In this document: positions 1 to 8,590 of the stretch, piece after piece
Position numbering within the stretch: the first letter of the stretch is position 1
How the letters are laid out: the number at the start of each line of letters is the position of its first letter
Source of the DNA: Sneathiellales bacterium
GTDB lineage: Bacteria; Pseudomonadota; Alphaproteobacteria; Sneathiellales; Sneathiellaceae
Assembly (NCBI GenBank): GCA_022360775.1
Contig: JAKSCD010000379.1
Location: 1 to 34,178, forward strand
Length of the DNA: 34,178 nucleotides
Reading direction: 5' to 3'
The notes under the pieces: generated by a model
Databases searched by the model: none
Told to the model about the DNA's origin: nothing
What the model saw: only the letters and a program-made list of their open reading frames with translations
Translations under genes and position numbers: made by a program

Positions 1-693
1 TATGGCGAAGAAGAAGATGAGCTCTTCAAGAATTTGAATGCCCAGTTCATGGATGGCAGCGCCAGTGCCATAGGCGGGGCGAATGGAAGCGGGAAAACAA
101 CCCTGCTTTGGCTTGCAATGGGTCTCGCAAAACCGACATCCGGCCGGGTATTGCTGAACGGTGAAGATATCCGGAAACTGCCCCGCGAGATTATTCGCGA
201 ACGTGTGGCGTACCTTCCGCAAAACGGTACAATCTTCCAGGGCACAATCATGGATAACCTGACCATGTTCAGGAAAGGGAGCCTGATTGATGAAGCGCTT
301 ATCCAATCGAAAAATCTCGGACTGGATGACGCGATCCGCAGATTACCGAGAGGATATGACACCCTGGTTGGTGAGAGTGCCTCTGACAGTCTTCCCGGCG
401 GAATTCGGCAACGAATAGCAATCGCGAGAGCTCTCGTCCAAAAACCTGAAGTCATCCTGTTTGATGAAGCAAACACATCGATGGATGCTGCAGGTGACGA
501 GATTCTAAAGAATGTGTTATTCAAACTTAAAGGCCAGAGCACACTGATCATGGTCAGTCATCGTCCTTCCCTGATGAAACTCGCTGACCAGGGATATAAA
601 ATCACTCGCAAGCACCTGCAGAAGACAACTGTCGATGCCCTGACCGGCTACAAAAAGCCGAAAAAAAATCCACCTAAAATCAAGCTGGTATGA
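1..693 (+). CDS. Type I secretion ABC transporter, ATP-binding domain (5' truncated)
   Basis: The frame is open from base 1, so this is the C-terminal nucleotide-binding domain of a longer ABC half-transporter; a TTG at 34 lies inside the domain and is not a start. Visible are Walker A GANGSGKTT (about codons 26-34), Q-loop LPQNGTIFQGT, Walker B VILFDEA with its catalytic Glu, and H-loop SHR. The signature is LPGGI instead of LSGGQ. The product ends in a basic KPKK...KIK tail. The next gene, a full half-transporter, starts 3 bases after the stop, and an adaptor follows. The pair therefore probably forms a heterodimeric inner-membrane exporter for a protein or peptide. The substrate is not in the window. 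Confidence 0.85.
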   Translation, partial: YGEEEDELFKNLNAQFMDGSASAIGGANGSGKTTLLWLAMGLAKPTSGRVLLNGEDIRKLPREIIRERVAYLPQNGTIFQGTIMDNLTMFRKGSLIDEALIQSKNLGLDDAIRRLPRGYDTLVGESASDSLPGGIRQRIAIARALVQKPEVILFDEANTSMDAAGDEILKNVLFKLKGQSTLIMVSHRPSLMKLADQGYKITRKHLQKTTVDALTGYKKPKKNPPKIKLV

Positions 694-696
694 TCC

Positions 697-2826
697 ATGA
701 CATTTCTATCCTCCACATTGAGAAGACCAAGCCAGGAAAACTGGGGCTGTAACACCCAGTATGCAGCCTGCCTGTCTCCTCTTCTGGAGGCGCTGGGATG
801 GCGTGGTGATGAAGAGCAGGTTATCGAAGCCATGCCGCACTTCAAAACCACAATGGATCAATTTGACTTCAGAAGCACGCTTGCCAACCTGCATTATGAG
901 AGCGAGAGCCAGAAAGCTGTCTTGAAGGATATTGATCCAAGGATGTTTCCTTGCGTCTTTGATCCAGAAAACGGGCCGCTGAAAGTTCTGCTGTCAAGAG
1001 AAGAGGATGGCATTCGCGCCTTTGATACCCGGTATCAGGAATATATAACCCTGTCCGCAAAAAAGGATCTGAGGTCAAAGGGAACAGCCTTCTTCTTCAA
1101 ACCCATTCAAAAAGATAAAATCGGCCAATGGAATACTGGTCAAAACTGGTTCCGCGCTGTCATAAGCCGCTTTTCCCCGATCATCAAGCGCATCTTTCTG
1201 ATCACTTTTCTATTGAACCTTCTCGCGTTGGCGACGCCTCTTTTCATCATGTCTGTATACGATATGGTCATCGGCTCAGGTTCGCTGGATACATTGAGTT
1301 ACTTGCTGATCGGCGTTGGTATTGCTGTGGTTTGTGACATTGTTCTCAGGCTTATCCGAGGGTCGATGCTGGCCTATGTTGGTGCAAGGCTGGATTATAT
1401 TATCGGAAGCACCGTTCTTCAGAAAATTCTGTCCCTTCCCATTTCCCAGACCGAAGGGACATCATTGGGGTCAAAAATATCCAGATTTCGTGAATTCGAT
1501 CAGATAAGAGAATTTTTTATCGGCCCCATGGCACTCGCCTTTCTGGAACTTCCCTTCATATTTGTCTTTCTGATTACAATCGCGCTGATCGGGGGTCCCC
1601 TTGTGCTGGTACCGATTGCGATGCTTGTTACTTATGCCGCTATCGGATTTTTCATCCTGCCGGTCATTCAGCGCCGTGCCAATGATGATCTTGCAAATAC
1701 AGCTTCAAAAAGCACTTTTGTAACGGAAGCTTTTAATAAAATGAGGGCAATCAAGCAGTATGGGGCAGAAGAAATCTGGCTGGATCGATTTCGCGATATC
1801 TCTTCTGCCAACGCCCTTTCCGGCATGAGAAACAGTTTCACTAGCACCATTTCCCAGACTTTCGCGCATGTCATCATGGTGACGGCCGGGGTTATGACGC
1901 TGACCTTTGGTATTTCTCGGGTCTTTGAAGAAACCATGACGGTTGGTGCACTTGTTGCGACAATGGCTCTTGTTTGGAGGATGCTGTCCCCCTCGCAAAC
2001 CCTGTTTCTTGCCTTAACCAAGCTGAACCAGATCAATCTCAGCATTAAACGACTGAACCAGCTTTTTACGCTCCCCAGTGAACGCAATCCGTATGCTTCG
2101 TCAAAACTGAAAGAGTTTAAAGGGCATGTCTCCTTTTCAAGAGTAAGTTTTCGCTATTCGCCAGAGCAGGATCCTGCGCTTATGGGTATTGACCTGCAAA
2201 TTGCCCCTGGTGAAGTGATTGCCTTCGCTGGTGCAAACAGTTCCGGCAAATCAACTCTTGTCAAGCTACTGGCCGGTCTCTATCAGCCCCAGGTTGGTCG
2301 GGTTGCGCTGGATGGTGTTGATATCCGCCAGATAGATCCTCTGGAGCTTCGAAAATCGATAGGCTATATGCCTCAATATAGCGAACTCTTTCACGGGACA
2401 ATCCGGCAAAACCTGCTTCTTGCGGCAAGCACAGCCAGTGAACAGCAAATTCTTGAAGCCTGCGAATGGGCAAATCTGTCAGCGGATATTGACCGGCTTC
2501 CGGAAAAACTGGATACGCGAATTGGTGACCAGATGCTGCAGCAGCTTCCCGCCGGTTTCCAACAGCGCCTGATTATGGCTAGGGCCTTCCTCGCCAATGC
2601 GAAAATTATGATCTTTGATGAGCCTGGCAACACTCTGGATGAAGAAGGAGACAAAGCCTTCCTCGAAGCCGTTGAAAAAATGCGCGGGAAAGCCACTGTT
2701 CTGATGATCACCCACCGGCCCAGCCATATGCGTGCGGCGGATAAAGTGGTGATGCTCAATCGCGGAGCAATACAGACAATCGGTCCGGCCGATAAAATAA
2801 TACCTCTCTTGTTTGGAGGCGCCTGA
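697..2826 (+). CDS. Type I secretion ABC transporter, C39-like domain + TMD + ATPase
   Basis: A 709-residue ABC half-transporter. Residues about 15-120 resemble the C39-like domain that docks substrates in type I exporters; a C39 peptidase Cys/His pair is not obvious, so it is probably non-proteolytic. Several hydrophobic helices follow (about 155-430). The ATPase domain has Walker A GANSSGKST (512-520), Q-loop MPQYSELFHGT, signature LPAGF (617-621, degenerate from LSGGQ), Walker B IMIFDEP (D641, E642) and H-loop H673. It lies 3 bases after the preceding ATPase gene, and its stop overlaps the adaptor start by one base (TGATG), indicating one operon. It should act in the inner membrane to drive one-step export. 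Family membership is clear; the cargo is unknown. Confidence 0.88.
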   Translation: MTFLSSTLRRPSQENWGCNTQYAACLSPLLEALGWRGDEEQVIEAMPHFKTTMDQFDFRSTLANLHYESESQKAVLKDIDPRMFPCVFDPENGPLKVLLSREEDGIRAFDTRYQEYITLSAKKDLRSKGTAFFFKPIQKDKIGQWNTGQNWFRAVISRFSPIIKRIFLITFLLNLLALATPLFIMSVYDMVIGSGSLDTLSYLLIGVGIAVVCDIVLRLIRGSMLAYVGARLDYIIGSTVLQKILSLPISQTEGTSLGSKISRFREFDQIREFFIGPMALAFLELPFIFVFLITIALIGGPLVLVPIAMLVTYAAIGFFILPVIQRRANDDLANTASKSTFVTEAFNKMRAIKQYGAEEIWLDRFRDISSANALSGMRNSFTSTISQTFAHVIMVTAGVMTLTFGISRVFEETMTVGALVATMALVWRMLSPSQTLFLALTKLNQINLSIKRLNQLFTLPSERNPYASSKLKEFKGHVSFSRVSFRYSPEQDPALMGIDLQIAPGEVIAFAGANSSGKSTLVKLLAGLYQPQVGRVALDGVDIRQIDPLELRKSIGYMPQYSELFHGTIRQNLLLAASTASEQQILEACEWANLSADIDRLPEKLDTRIGDQMLQQLPAGFQQRLIMARAFLANAKIMIFDEPGNTLDEEGDKAFLEAVEKMRGKATVLMITHRPSHMRAADKVVMLNRGAIQTIGPADKIIPLLFGGA

Positions 2827-4205
2827 TGGCAGAGACATTAAAATTCCTGGCAATTGACCAGGATAAGTTACGCGAAGAAGTACAGGCTCTGGAGAAGGGA
2901 AAGCCGGAAAGCCGGCGTCTTGGCCAGTCCATCATGCTGGAGGAACGCGGTGCAGCTTCTCTGCTGAGGACTGCCATCTTGTTTTGCTTCGTTATCCTCC
3001 TCTCTCTGATCGTATGGGCTCAATATGCCGTCATTGATGAGGTTGCTGTTTCATCCGGTGAAGTAATCCCTTCAGGAACAGTTCAAACCATTCAGCATAT
3101 CGATGGTGGCATCATAAGCGACATAACCATTCAGGAAGGGGATATTGTCGAACAAGGACAAGTCCTTATTCGCCTGGATCCAACGGATGCGTTATCAGAA
3201 TTCAGCCAGTTGACGACACAGCTTGCGATCTGGACATTGAAGGCAGACCGATTGCGGGCCTTTTCCGATGGTGGTGACATTCAGTCCGCTTATGGCGGCT
3301 CACGTTACGAGGCCCTTCTTGAAGAACAGAAAAATCTTCTTGATATTCAGCGTCTGGATCTTGCGAACCAGAAAAGTGTTCTGCAAACCCAGATTGACCA
3401 GCGGGTCAGGGAACGTGAAGTATTGCAGGATCAGATCAAAATTCTGGAAACACAGCTCAAACCCCTTAAAGAGCAGTTGGATATTCGAAAGGGCCTGCTT
3501 AAAAACAAAACCGTCAGCCGTTATGATTTTCTTGAATCCCAGCGCCAGTATCTTAAGGAAAAGGGCCAACTGGATGAGCTCACCCTTACCGCTAAATCCC
3601 TCGATCAGGCAATAGCAGAAGCAGAAGGAAAACTGGTGGAGCTGGAAGGTCGCGTTAAAAGGGAAGCCCTGGATGAAATGGCTGCCGCAAGCGGTGAAGC
3701 GCTCCGGATCAGAGAGGAGCTCACCCGCGTCCAGTCTGTCATTTCACGCCTTGAGATCAAAGCACCGGTTGATGGCGTGATCCAGGGCCTGGATATCAAT
3801 TCAATCGGTACGGTTGTTCAGCCAGGCAATCCAATCGTTTCTGTAGTTCCCATCGATCAGGAATTGATCCTGGAGACACGGGTTCGTCCTGAAGATATTG
3901 GTTTTATTCAGGTAGGCCAAAAGGCAACCGTTAAATTCACAACCTACAGCTTCTCTCGCTATGGATCCATTGACGGCATATTGACACATCTGTCTGCAAC
4001 CACTTTTCAGGATGAAGAGGGAGGAAATTTCTATAAAGGAAAAGTCGCGCTCTCACAGCCATATGTTGGGAATGATCCGACGCGCAATCTTATTCTTCCA
4101 GGTATGACCGCTACAGTCGATATTCATTCAGGCAAGAAGACATTGATGGAATATCTGCTTAAGCCCATTCATACAACACTGGCAGAATCCTTCCATGAAC
4201 GCTAG
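2826..4205 (+). CDS. HlyD-family periplasmic adaptor of type I secretion
   Basis: A 459-residue membrane-fusion protein. It has a cytoplasmic N-terminus, one transmembrane helix near residues 47-66 (AILFCFVILLSLIVWA), and the split lipoyl/barrel motif typical of HlyD: GEVIPSGTVQTIQHIDGG...VRLDPTD-like segment near 75-125 and IKAPVDGVIQGLDINSIG near 310-330. Between them is a long coiled coil (about 130-290). It starts at the last base of the ABC transporter stop codon, so translation is coupled. It should link the two ABC subunits to a TolC-type outer-membrane channel, which is not encoded here. It converges with the minus-strand regulator ending at 4249. Confidence 0.92.
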   Translation: MAETLKFLAIDQDKLREEVQALEKGKPESRRLGQSIMLEERGAASLLRTAILFCFVILLSLIVWAQYAVIDEVAVSSGEVIPSGTVQTIQHIDGGIISDITIQEGDIVEQGQVLIRLDPTDALSEFSQLTTQLAIWTLKADRLRAFSDGGDIQSAYGGSRYEALLEEQKNLLDIQRLDLANQKSVLQTQIDQRVREREVLQDQIKILETQLKPLKEQLDIRKGLLKNKTVSRYDFLESQRQYLKEKGQLDELTLTAKSLDQAIAEAEGKLVELEGRVKREALDEMAAASGEALRIREELTRVQSVISRLEIKAPVDGVIQGLDINSIGTVVQPGNPIVSVVPIDQELILETRVRPEDIGFIQVGQKATVKFTTYSFSRYGSIDGILTHLSATTFQDEEGGNFYKGKVALSQPYVGNDPTRNLILPGMTATVDIHSGKKTLMEYLLKPIHTTLAESFHER

Positions 4206-4248
4206 GGCGGTGCAGATTTAAACTTAGATCGCCCAGGCAATTGCTGTT

Positions 4249-5436
4249 CTAGGCATCCTGAGCTGAAAGCTGTTCCGACTTAACTTTGCGTTGCACCTTT
4301 ATTTCTCGTGCAAAATGATGAACCTTATTGATTTGACGCAGTTTCTGGATCATTGGTGTTGTCAAGATATGGCCGCGCCCCAAAAGCAGGTGATCCCCTT
4401 TGCTATGGACATCCTCCATAACCAGATCCCCTTCTTCAAGCATGAGAAGAGACACAGATTTTTCCTCATACACAACTTCATCGGTATCTGATGACACTGC
4501 AGGCAGCAGGTATTTTTCCGCAAATGCAAGCAAATCCGGGTCATACAAGGCTGATTTTTGCCTGAGGGCATTGAGAGCGTCCTGAGGTTGCTTTACCTGA
4601 TGGTATTCTATAGCAAGATCTTTTAAAAGCTTCAGAATGCGACCAAGAAGCGGGATTTCCTTACCGCTAACAGTATTGTAGGGAAAACCGTTGCTGTTAA
4701 ACCCTTTGCCCTGATAAAGCACCCCTTCAGCAATGTTATCCAGCCGCGGGATGTTGCTGATCAGGTCCTTCGCGGCTTCCGGTGCCTGCTCGACCAAAGC
4801 AAGCTGGGTCTCAGTCAGGACATCGCCATCCCGCATTTTCAGTTGAATATCACCAGGAAGAGTAATGATGCCAATGGAGTGCAACATTATCCCCATATCC
4901 AGCTCCCAGCGATTAACCCCTTTTATGCGAGGACCGAGCTTTTCTCCCCACCCTCTCATAAGATGAGTGATCTTCGCCGACCGCTCATCCTGCAAACCGA
5001 TCAGGTCAACCAGTAACTTCACGCTGCCGGCCAATGTTCTTTCAAGAAGTTCCTGTTCGCTTTTTTTAATGTTGTAGAACTGATCGGCTTCACGAATAAC
5101 CGAAAGGAGCTGATCTGCCGGGCAAGGTTTTTCCAGAAAACGATAGACCCTGCCATCATTAATGGCCTTGATAAGAAGGTCGCTACCGGTGTTCCCGGTA
5201 AGCATGACGCGCATGGAATCAGAATCAAGATCGGTCACTTTGCCGAGGAAAGTAAGGCCATCCATTCCTGGCATCTGCTGATCACTGACGACAACACTGA
5301 AAGGCCCCTGCTCCTCGAATACCTTAAGTCCTTCTTCTCCGCCAAGTGCGGTCACCAGCTCGACCTCCTTGCGAAGCGTTCTGCGATAGCCGTTCAGTAC
5401 AGACTGCTCATCATCAACAATGAGAACTTTAATCAT
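4249..5436 (-). CDS. Response regulator with degenerate HD-GYP output domain (HnoD-like)
   Basis: 395 residues. The receiver domain (1-120) has the acidic pair D8/D9, phospho-acceptor D52 and K103, so it should be phosphorylatable. Residues about 135-330 follow the HD-GYP fold, but the active site is gone: the usual LLHDIGK reads MLHSIGI (H186, S187), the HP motif reads QAP, and HHExxDGxGYP reads YQGKGFNSNGFP. It is therefore unlikely to cleave cyclic di-GMP. Its start overlaps the upstream HDOD regulator by 8 bases, behind a GAGGGGGAG ribosome site. In Shewanella, HnoD, a receiver plus degenerate HD-GYP, allosterically controls a cyclic di-GMP phosphodiesterase within an H-NOX circuit. The same gene company here suggests a similar role; this is inference. 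Confidence 0.85.
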   Translation of the reverse strand: MIKVLIVDDEQSVLNGYRRTLRKEVELVTALGGEEGLKVFEEQGPFSVVVSDQQMPGMDGLTFLGKVTDLDSDSMRVMLTGNTGSDLLIKAINDGRVYRFLEKPCPADQLLSVIREADQFYNIKKSEQELLERTLAGSVKLLVDLIGLQDERSAKITHLMRGWGEKLGPRIKGVNRWELDMGIMLHSIGIITLPGDIQLKMRDGDVLTETQLALVEQAPEAAKDLISNIPRLDNIAEGVLYQGKGFNSNGFPYNTVSGKEIPLLGRILKLLKDLAIEYHQVKQPQDALNALRQKSALYDPDLLAFAEKYLLPAVSSDTDEVVYEEKSVSLLMLEEGDLVMEDVHSKGDHLLLGRGHILTTPMIQKLRQINKVHHFAREIKVQRKVKSEQLSAQDA

Positions 5437-6505
5437 CTCCCCCTCCTATCTCTTCGGCTCGAGCTCTTTCTATTTCGCGCACGAAAATAACCAGCGTGGG
5501 ATCTTCAAGATCACATTTGGCTGCAAATTCGGGGAAAACCATCGCAAGAACAGCTCTTGCAAATACGGGAAGGTCTTCGTTCGAATTAAGGAGTTTTTCC
5601 ATGGAAAGATACTCAAGCAGGGCATCCGGGAATCCCCAAAGCGCTGCAAGATACCGACCGTCATCCAGGTTTACATCTTTGATGATCGTGCTTTTTTCAA
5701 GCATGGGTGCAAGCATAAAAAACTTGCAGACCTGTCTCGCCAAAGACCAGTCCTTCTCACTCATTCCTATTTTTAATCCAACCCTTTCACCAATATCTGC
5801 GGCGATCGACATCTGCTGAAAAATATCGACCGCCCCCAGTGACTGATCGATTTCTGACCAGAAACCTTCTTTCTTAACCAGGTTGCGCATGGTTTCCAGT
5901 CCTAAAAGACGGACGGCCTGACCAGGGACCAGAACATAGTTACCAGTTCCAAAATAAGCCGAATTTGTCAATTGGATCAATTTCGCCGACAGACTGACAT
6001 CACCGGCAACAATCTTCGTTACAGCTTCAAGATCTGTTTCATCACCGTCAAGTTCCTGGGTTAGATTTCTGGTCACGTGATGTGGACTGGGGCAGGCCTG
6101 AATTGCGTTCATGACGTGCCATGTTTCGGGTTTAAGCTCCTCCCGTAACAAGAAAAGCTTGGTAATCATGGCTTCCAGATTTTCAAGATCACACGGTTTT
6201 GCCCAGAACTGGTGACTGACGCCTACCGCGCGCAGCGTAGAATCTTCATCGGCTTGCCCTGACAGTATGAACCGAACAGTCAAAGGATAGCGTTTCTGGA
6301 TTTCCTCCAGCAGCGTCGCTCCGTCCATTTCAGGCATGCGCATATCACTAATTACCAGGTCGGCTGGGTTCTCCGCCATGATCTCAAGTGCTTCTGCACC
6401 GCCTTCAGCAAAGGACATATCCCATTCTTTGCGCTTTGATCGAAATGCTCTTTTAAGGCCCCGTAACAGATCGGGTTCATCATCGACAAATAAAATCCGG
6501 ATCAA
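5429..6505 (-). CDS. Response regulator with HDOD output domain
   Basis: 358 residues. The N-terminal receiver has acidic residues D8/D9, phospho-acceptor D54 (VISDMRMPEMDG) and K103 (WAKPC). The C-terminal half (about 125-330) reads as an HDOD domain: VTKIVAGDVSLSAKLIQLTNSAYFG, then AVRLLGLETMRNLV. HDOD is an HD-superfamily relative without the metal-binding HD pair, used in proteobacterial signalling as a protein-protein output. The gene overlaps the histidine kinase stop by 4 bases (ATGA) and the next regulator by 8 bases. Both regulators are therefore probably made with, and phosphorylated by, the kinase encoded upstream. The downstream partner of the HDOD domain cannot be read from this window. 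Confidence 0.87.
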   Translation of the reverse strand: MIRILFVDDEPDLLRGLKRAFRSKRKEWDMSFAEGGAEALEIMAENPADLVISDMRMPEMDGATLLEEIQKRYPLTVRFILSGQADEDSTLRAVGVSHQFWAKPCDLENLEAMITKLFLLREELKPETWHVMNAIQACPSPHHVTRNLTQELDGDETDLEAVTKIVAGDVSLSAKLIQLTNSAYFGTGNYVLVPGQAVRLLGLETMRNLVKKEGFWSEIDQSLGAVDIFQQMSIAADIGERVGLKIGMSEKDWSLARQVCKFFMLAPMLEKSTIIKDVNLDDGRYLAALWGFPDALLEYLSMEKLLNSNEDLPVFARAVLAMVFPEFAAKCDLEDPTLVIFVREIERARAEEIGGGDD

Positions 6506-7905
6506 GCGACTTCTCCTGCATTCTCATTCGCAACGGCTGTTTTTGGAAAGCGCAGGGTAAAAACGCTGCCCTGACCAATTTCGCTTTGAACATCAACCGT
6601 TCCCGCATGCTTTGTTGTTACAACATTGTGGATAATGGAAAGACCTTGACCGGTTCCCTTGCCAACTTCCTTGGTTGTGAAAAACGGATCGAAAATCCGG
6701 TCGATATTTTCCTGTTCAATGCCACATCCTGTATCGGCGACTGACACAAAAACATCGGTTTCCGACATTCCGGTCGTGATTGTTATTTTCCCAAGATCCT
6801 CGCCCTTATTTTCCTCAATCGCATGAGCCGCATTTACAACGAGATTAAGAAGGGCCTGATTGATGTCACCGACATGGCCCATAAAGGCAGGAAGATCTTC
6901 AAAAAGCTCCAATTCCATGTTGGATACATACTTCCACTGGTTCTTGCTGACCGTAATGGTTGTTTTCACAGCCTCATTAAGGTTCACCGCACTTTTATCC
7001 TCGGTTCCTGGATGCGCATAATCCTTGATGGCAGATACTATCTTGGCAACACGCTTTATTCCTTCACCCGTCTGCTCGATCGACGCAGGAACTTCTTCTT
7101 CAAGAAATTCGAAATCGGCCTCGTCAAGCAAGGACGTAACTTTTTGCTTCAGCGGTGCCTTGATATTTTCGTCAAGAGTATCAATCGCACCAACCATCCC
7201 TTCAATCAAAGATTGAAGATCCTCAAATGCTTCCTGCATGAAACTGATATTGTCACTGATAAACTGAATAGGGGTATTGATTTCATGAGCAACACCGCTT
7301 GCCAGGGTTCCAAGAGCTTCCAGTTTCTGCGCGTGTCTGAGCTCCTGCTCCAAGTTCCGTTTTTGCAGCTCTTCTTCCTTTTGCCGGGTCAGATCCCTGC
7401 AGAGCCACATAAAATGTTCTCCGCCGCCCCAATCCAGCTTTGTAATTGTCACTTCCATTGGAAAGGCCTGGCCTGTTTTGCTTGTTCCGATGGCCTCAAT
7501 CGGATTTTCATGAGCCAGGGCACCAACATCATTTTGCGGCTCACTGTCCGTGAACAGTTCCTCACTATCACTTTCAGACTCAGTTTTCATTTCCAGAAAA
7601 TCGAAAGTGTTCTGGCCAATGATGTTTTCACGGTCGTCCTGATAGAATTTTTCGGCAGTTTTGTTGGCATTGACAATCGAGCCGTCAGCCCTTGTCAGCA
7701 ATATAGCAAACACCGTCTTGTTCAATATGACAGAGAGCTGAGCTGATTCAGCCGACGTTTCTTCCAGTGTTTTTTCAAGCTTCTGGTTAAGACTAAACAA
7801 GGCTCGACTTTTTTTCTCAAGAAGGTCCTCTGCTTCAAGTCGTGCAGAGGTTTCCCTTGCAAGACGTCTTTGAAGAATTACACTTTCTTCCAAGATACAC
7901 CTCAC
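6502..7905 (-). CDS. PAS-containing histidine kinase (H-NOX-associated, HnoK-like)
   Basis: 467 residues with no transmembrane helix, so probably cytoplasmic. In order: an N-terminal coiled coil (about 5-60, ILQRRLARETSARLEAEDLLEKKS region), a PAS domain (about 55-175), a HisKA dimerisation helix with phospho-acceptor H207 in GVAHEINTPIQF, and an HATPase domain with N box NLVVNAAHAI (N354/N358), G1 DTGCGI, F box DPFFTTK and G2 GTGQGLSI. The start is GTG at 7905, overlapping the H-NOX stop as GTGA. H-NOX proteins commonly control an adjacent kinase through direct contact, so this is the likely partner. The two downstream receiver proteins are its likely targets. Confidence 0.9.
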   Translation of the reverse strand: MRCILEESVILQRRLARETSARLEAEDLLEKKSRALFSLNQKLEKTLEETSAESAQLSVILNKTVFAILLTRADGSIVNANKTAEKFYQDDRENIIGQNTFDFLEMKTESESDSEELFTDSEPQNDVGALAHENPIEAIGTSKTGQAFPMEVTITKLDWGGGEHFMWLCRDLTRQKEEELQKRNLEQELRHAQKLEALGTLASGVAHEINTPIQFISDNISFMQEAFEDLQSLIEGMVGAIDTLDENIKAPLKQKVTSLLDEADFEFLEEEVPASIEQTGEGIKRVAKIVSAIKDYAHPGTEDKSAVNLNEAVKTTITVSKNQWKYVSNMELELFEDLPAFMGHVGDINQALLNLVVNAAHAIEENKGEDLGKITITTGMSETDVFVSVADTGCGIEQENIDRIFDPFFTTKEVGKGTGQGLSIIHNVVTTKHAGTVDVQSEIGQGSVFTLRFPKTAVANENAGEVA

Positions 7906-8441
7906 ACTTTCGACAGTTGAAATTCAGCAGCCTGCCCGTTTTCGGCGGTAAAGGGGCGTTCAATATTAATATCTTGCTGAAAATATTCGATACAGGCATG
8001 GAGCAGTCCGTTTGCGAGTTCGGCAAAGGGACATTGCGAACTATATTCCAGTTTCATAGAGTGCGGCGTTGATTGCTCGACTGTGATTTTGGGAGTGCTC
8101 GCTTCGGGGTAGAGTTTGTGAACCTCAACGTGAATATAGTCATCCACACCTTTCAAAAATTCAAACGCATCACTTTGATTTTCAAAGAAATGCGGATAGC
8201 GTATAGTAAAGGAGTTAAACAGATACTTTCCAAACGCATGTACGAGATCGCCAACCGGCGCATCTGTTCTCTTACTTAATGCGACAACCAGATTAAGGAT
8301 ATCTGCTGGCGGATAGGTTCCCACCGCAGTATAGATACCGTTTGTTGAAAGCTCAGCATCATCAATAAGATGCTCTGTCATCTCGGGTGAGAAGACCTCA
8401 TCAACCATCTTGAAAAATTCTAAAAATACCTCGCCCTTCAT
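7902..8441 (-). CDS. H-NOX (haem NO/oxygen-binding) sensor protein
   Basis: 179 residues, the usual length of a stand-alone bacterial H-NOX. It begins MKG and carries family blocks such as GIYTAVGTYPPADIL, AFGKYLF and RYPHFF. The proximal haem ligand is H104 in DDYIHVEVHKLYPEA. The propionate-binding YxSxR motif reads Y133-S-S135-Q-C137, so Arg is replaced by Cys (codon TGT). A GGAG ribosome site precedes the ATG. It is the first gene of an operon whose genes overlap by 4, 4 and 8 bases. H-NOX proteins bind NO at sub-nanomolar levels and regulate the kinase encoded next to them. The family call is strong; the ligand and haem affinity are uncertain because of the Arg change. Confidence 0.88.
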   Translation of the reverse strand: MKGEVFLEFFKMVDEVFSPEMTEHLIDDAELSTNGIYTAVGTYPPADILNLVVALSKRTDAPVGDLVHAFGKYLFNSFTIRYPHFFENQSDAFEFLKGVDDYIHVEVHKLYPEASTPKITVEQSTPHSMKLEYSSQCPFAELANGLLHACIEYFQQDINIERPFTAENGQAAEFQLSKV

Positions 8442-8590
8442 TACCCACTCCTACCTGCCCCGTCAAAAAACGTCCCCAAGGCACCCATGTCCAGGCTCTA
8501 GTTCGCTCCTATTAATCGAATAGTCATAAAAAAATAATTTATTTTTAACTAATTAATAAATTAATAATAAATAAATAAACTTTTATGGAT
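8442..8590. other. AT-rich intergenic region upstream of the H-NOX operon
   Basis: This spacer separates the sugar dehydrogenase stop from the H-NOX start and must hold the H-NOX promoter if the operon has its own. Bases 8526-8579 contain a single C and are otherwise only A and T, with overlapping AATTA/TAAT repeats. That is far more AT-rich than its surroundings and likely curved or easily melted. I could not assign convincing -35/-10 boxes, an FNR/NnrR-type TTGAC-N4-GTCAA box or an intrinsic terminator. Confidence 0.5.

Noticed and set aside
34-36. TTG at 34 as start of the first gene
   Set aside because: The frame is open to base 1 and the residues before Walker A belong to the ATPase domain, so the true start is outside the window.
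4205-4234. Possible bidirectional terminator GGGCG/CGCCC between the HlyD gene and the HD-GYP regulator
   Set aside because: Only 5 bp of stem with a 20-base loop and no T run on either strand; too weak to list.
6823-7746. A 307-codon open frame on the plus strand
   Set aside because: It lies wholly antisense to the histidine kinase, whose PAS, H-box and HATPase motifs are clear; the antisense product shows no recognisable domain.
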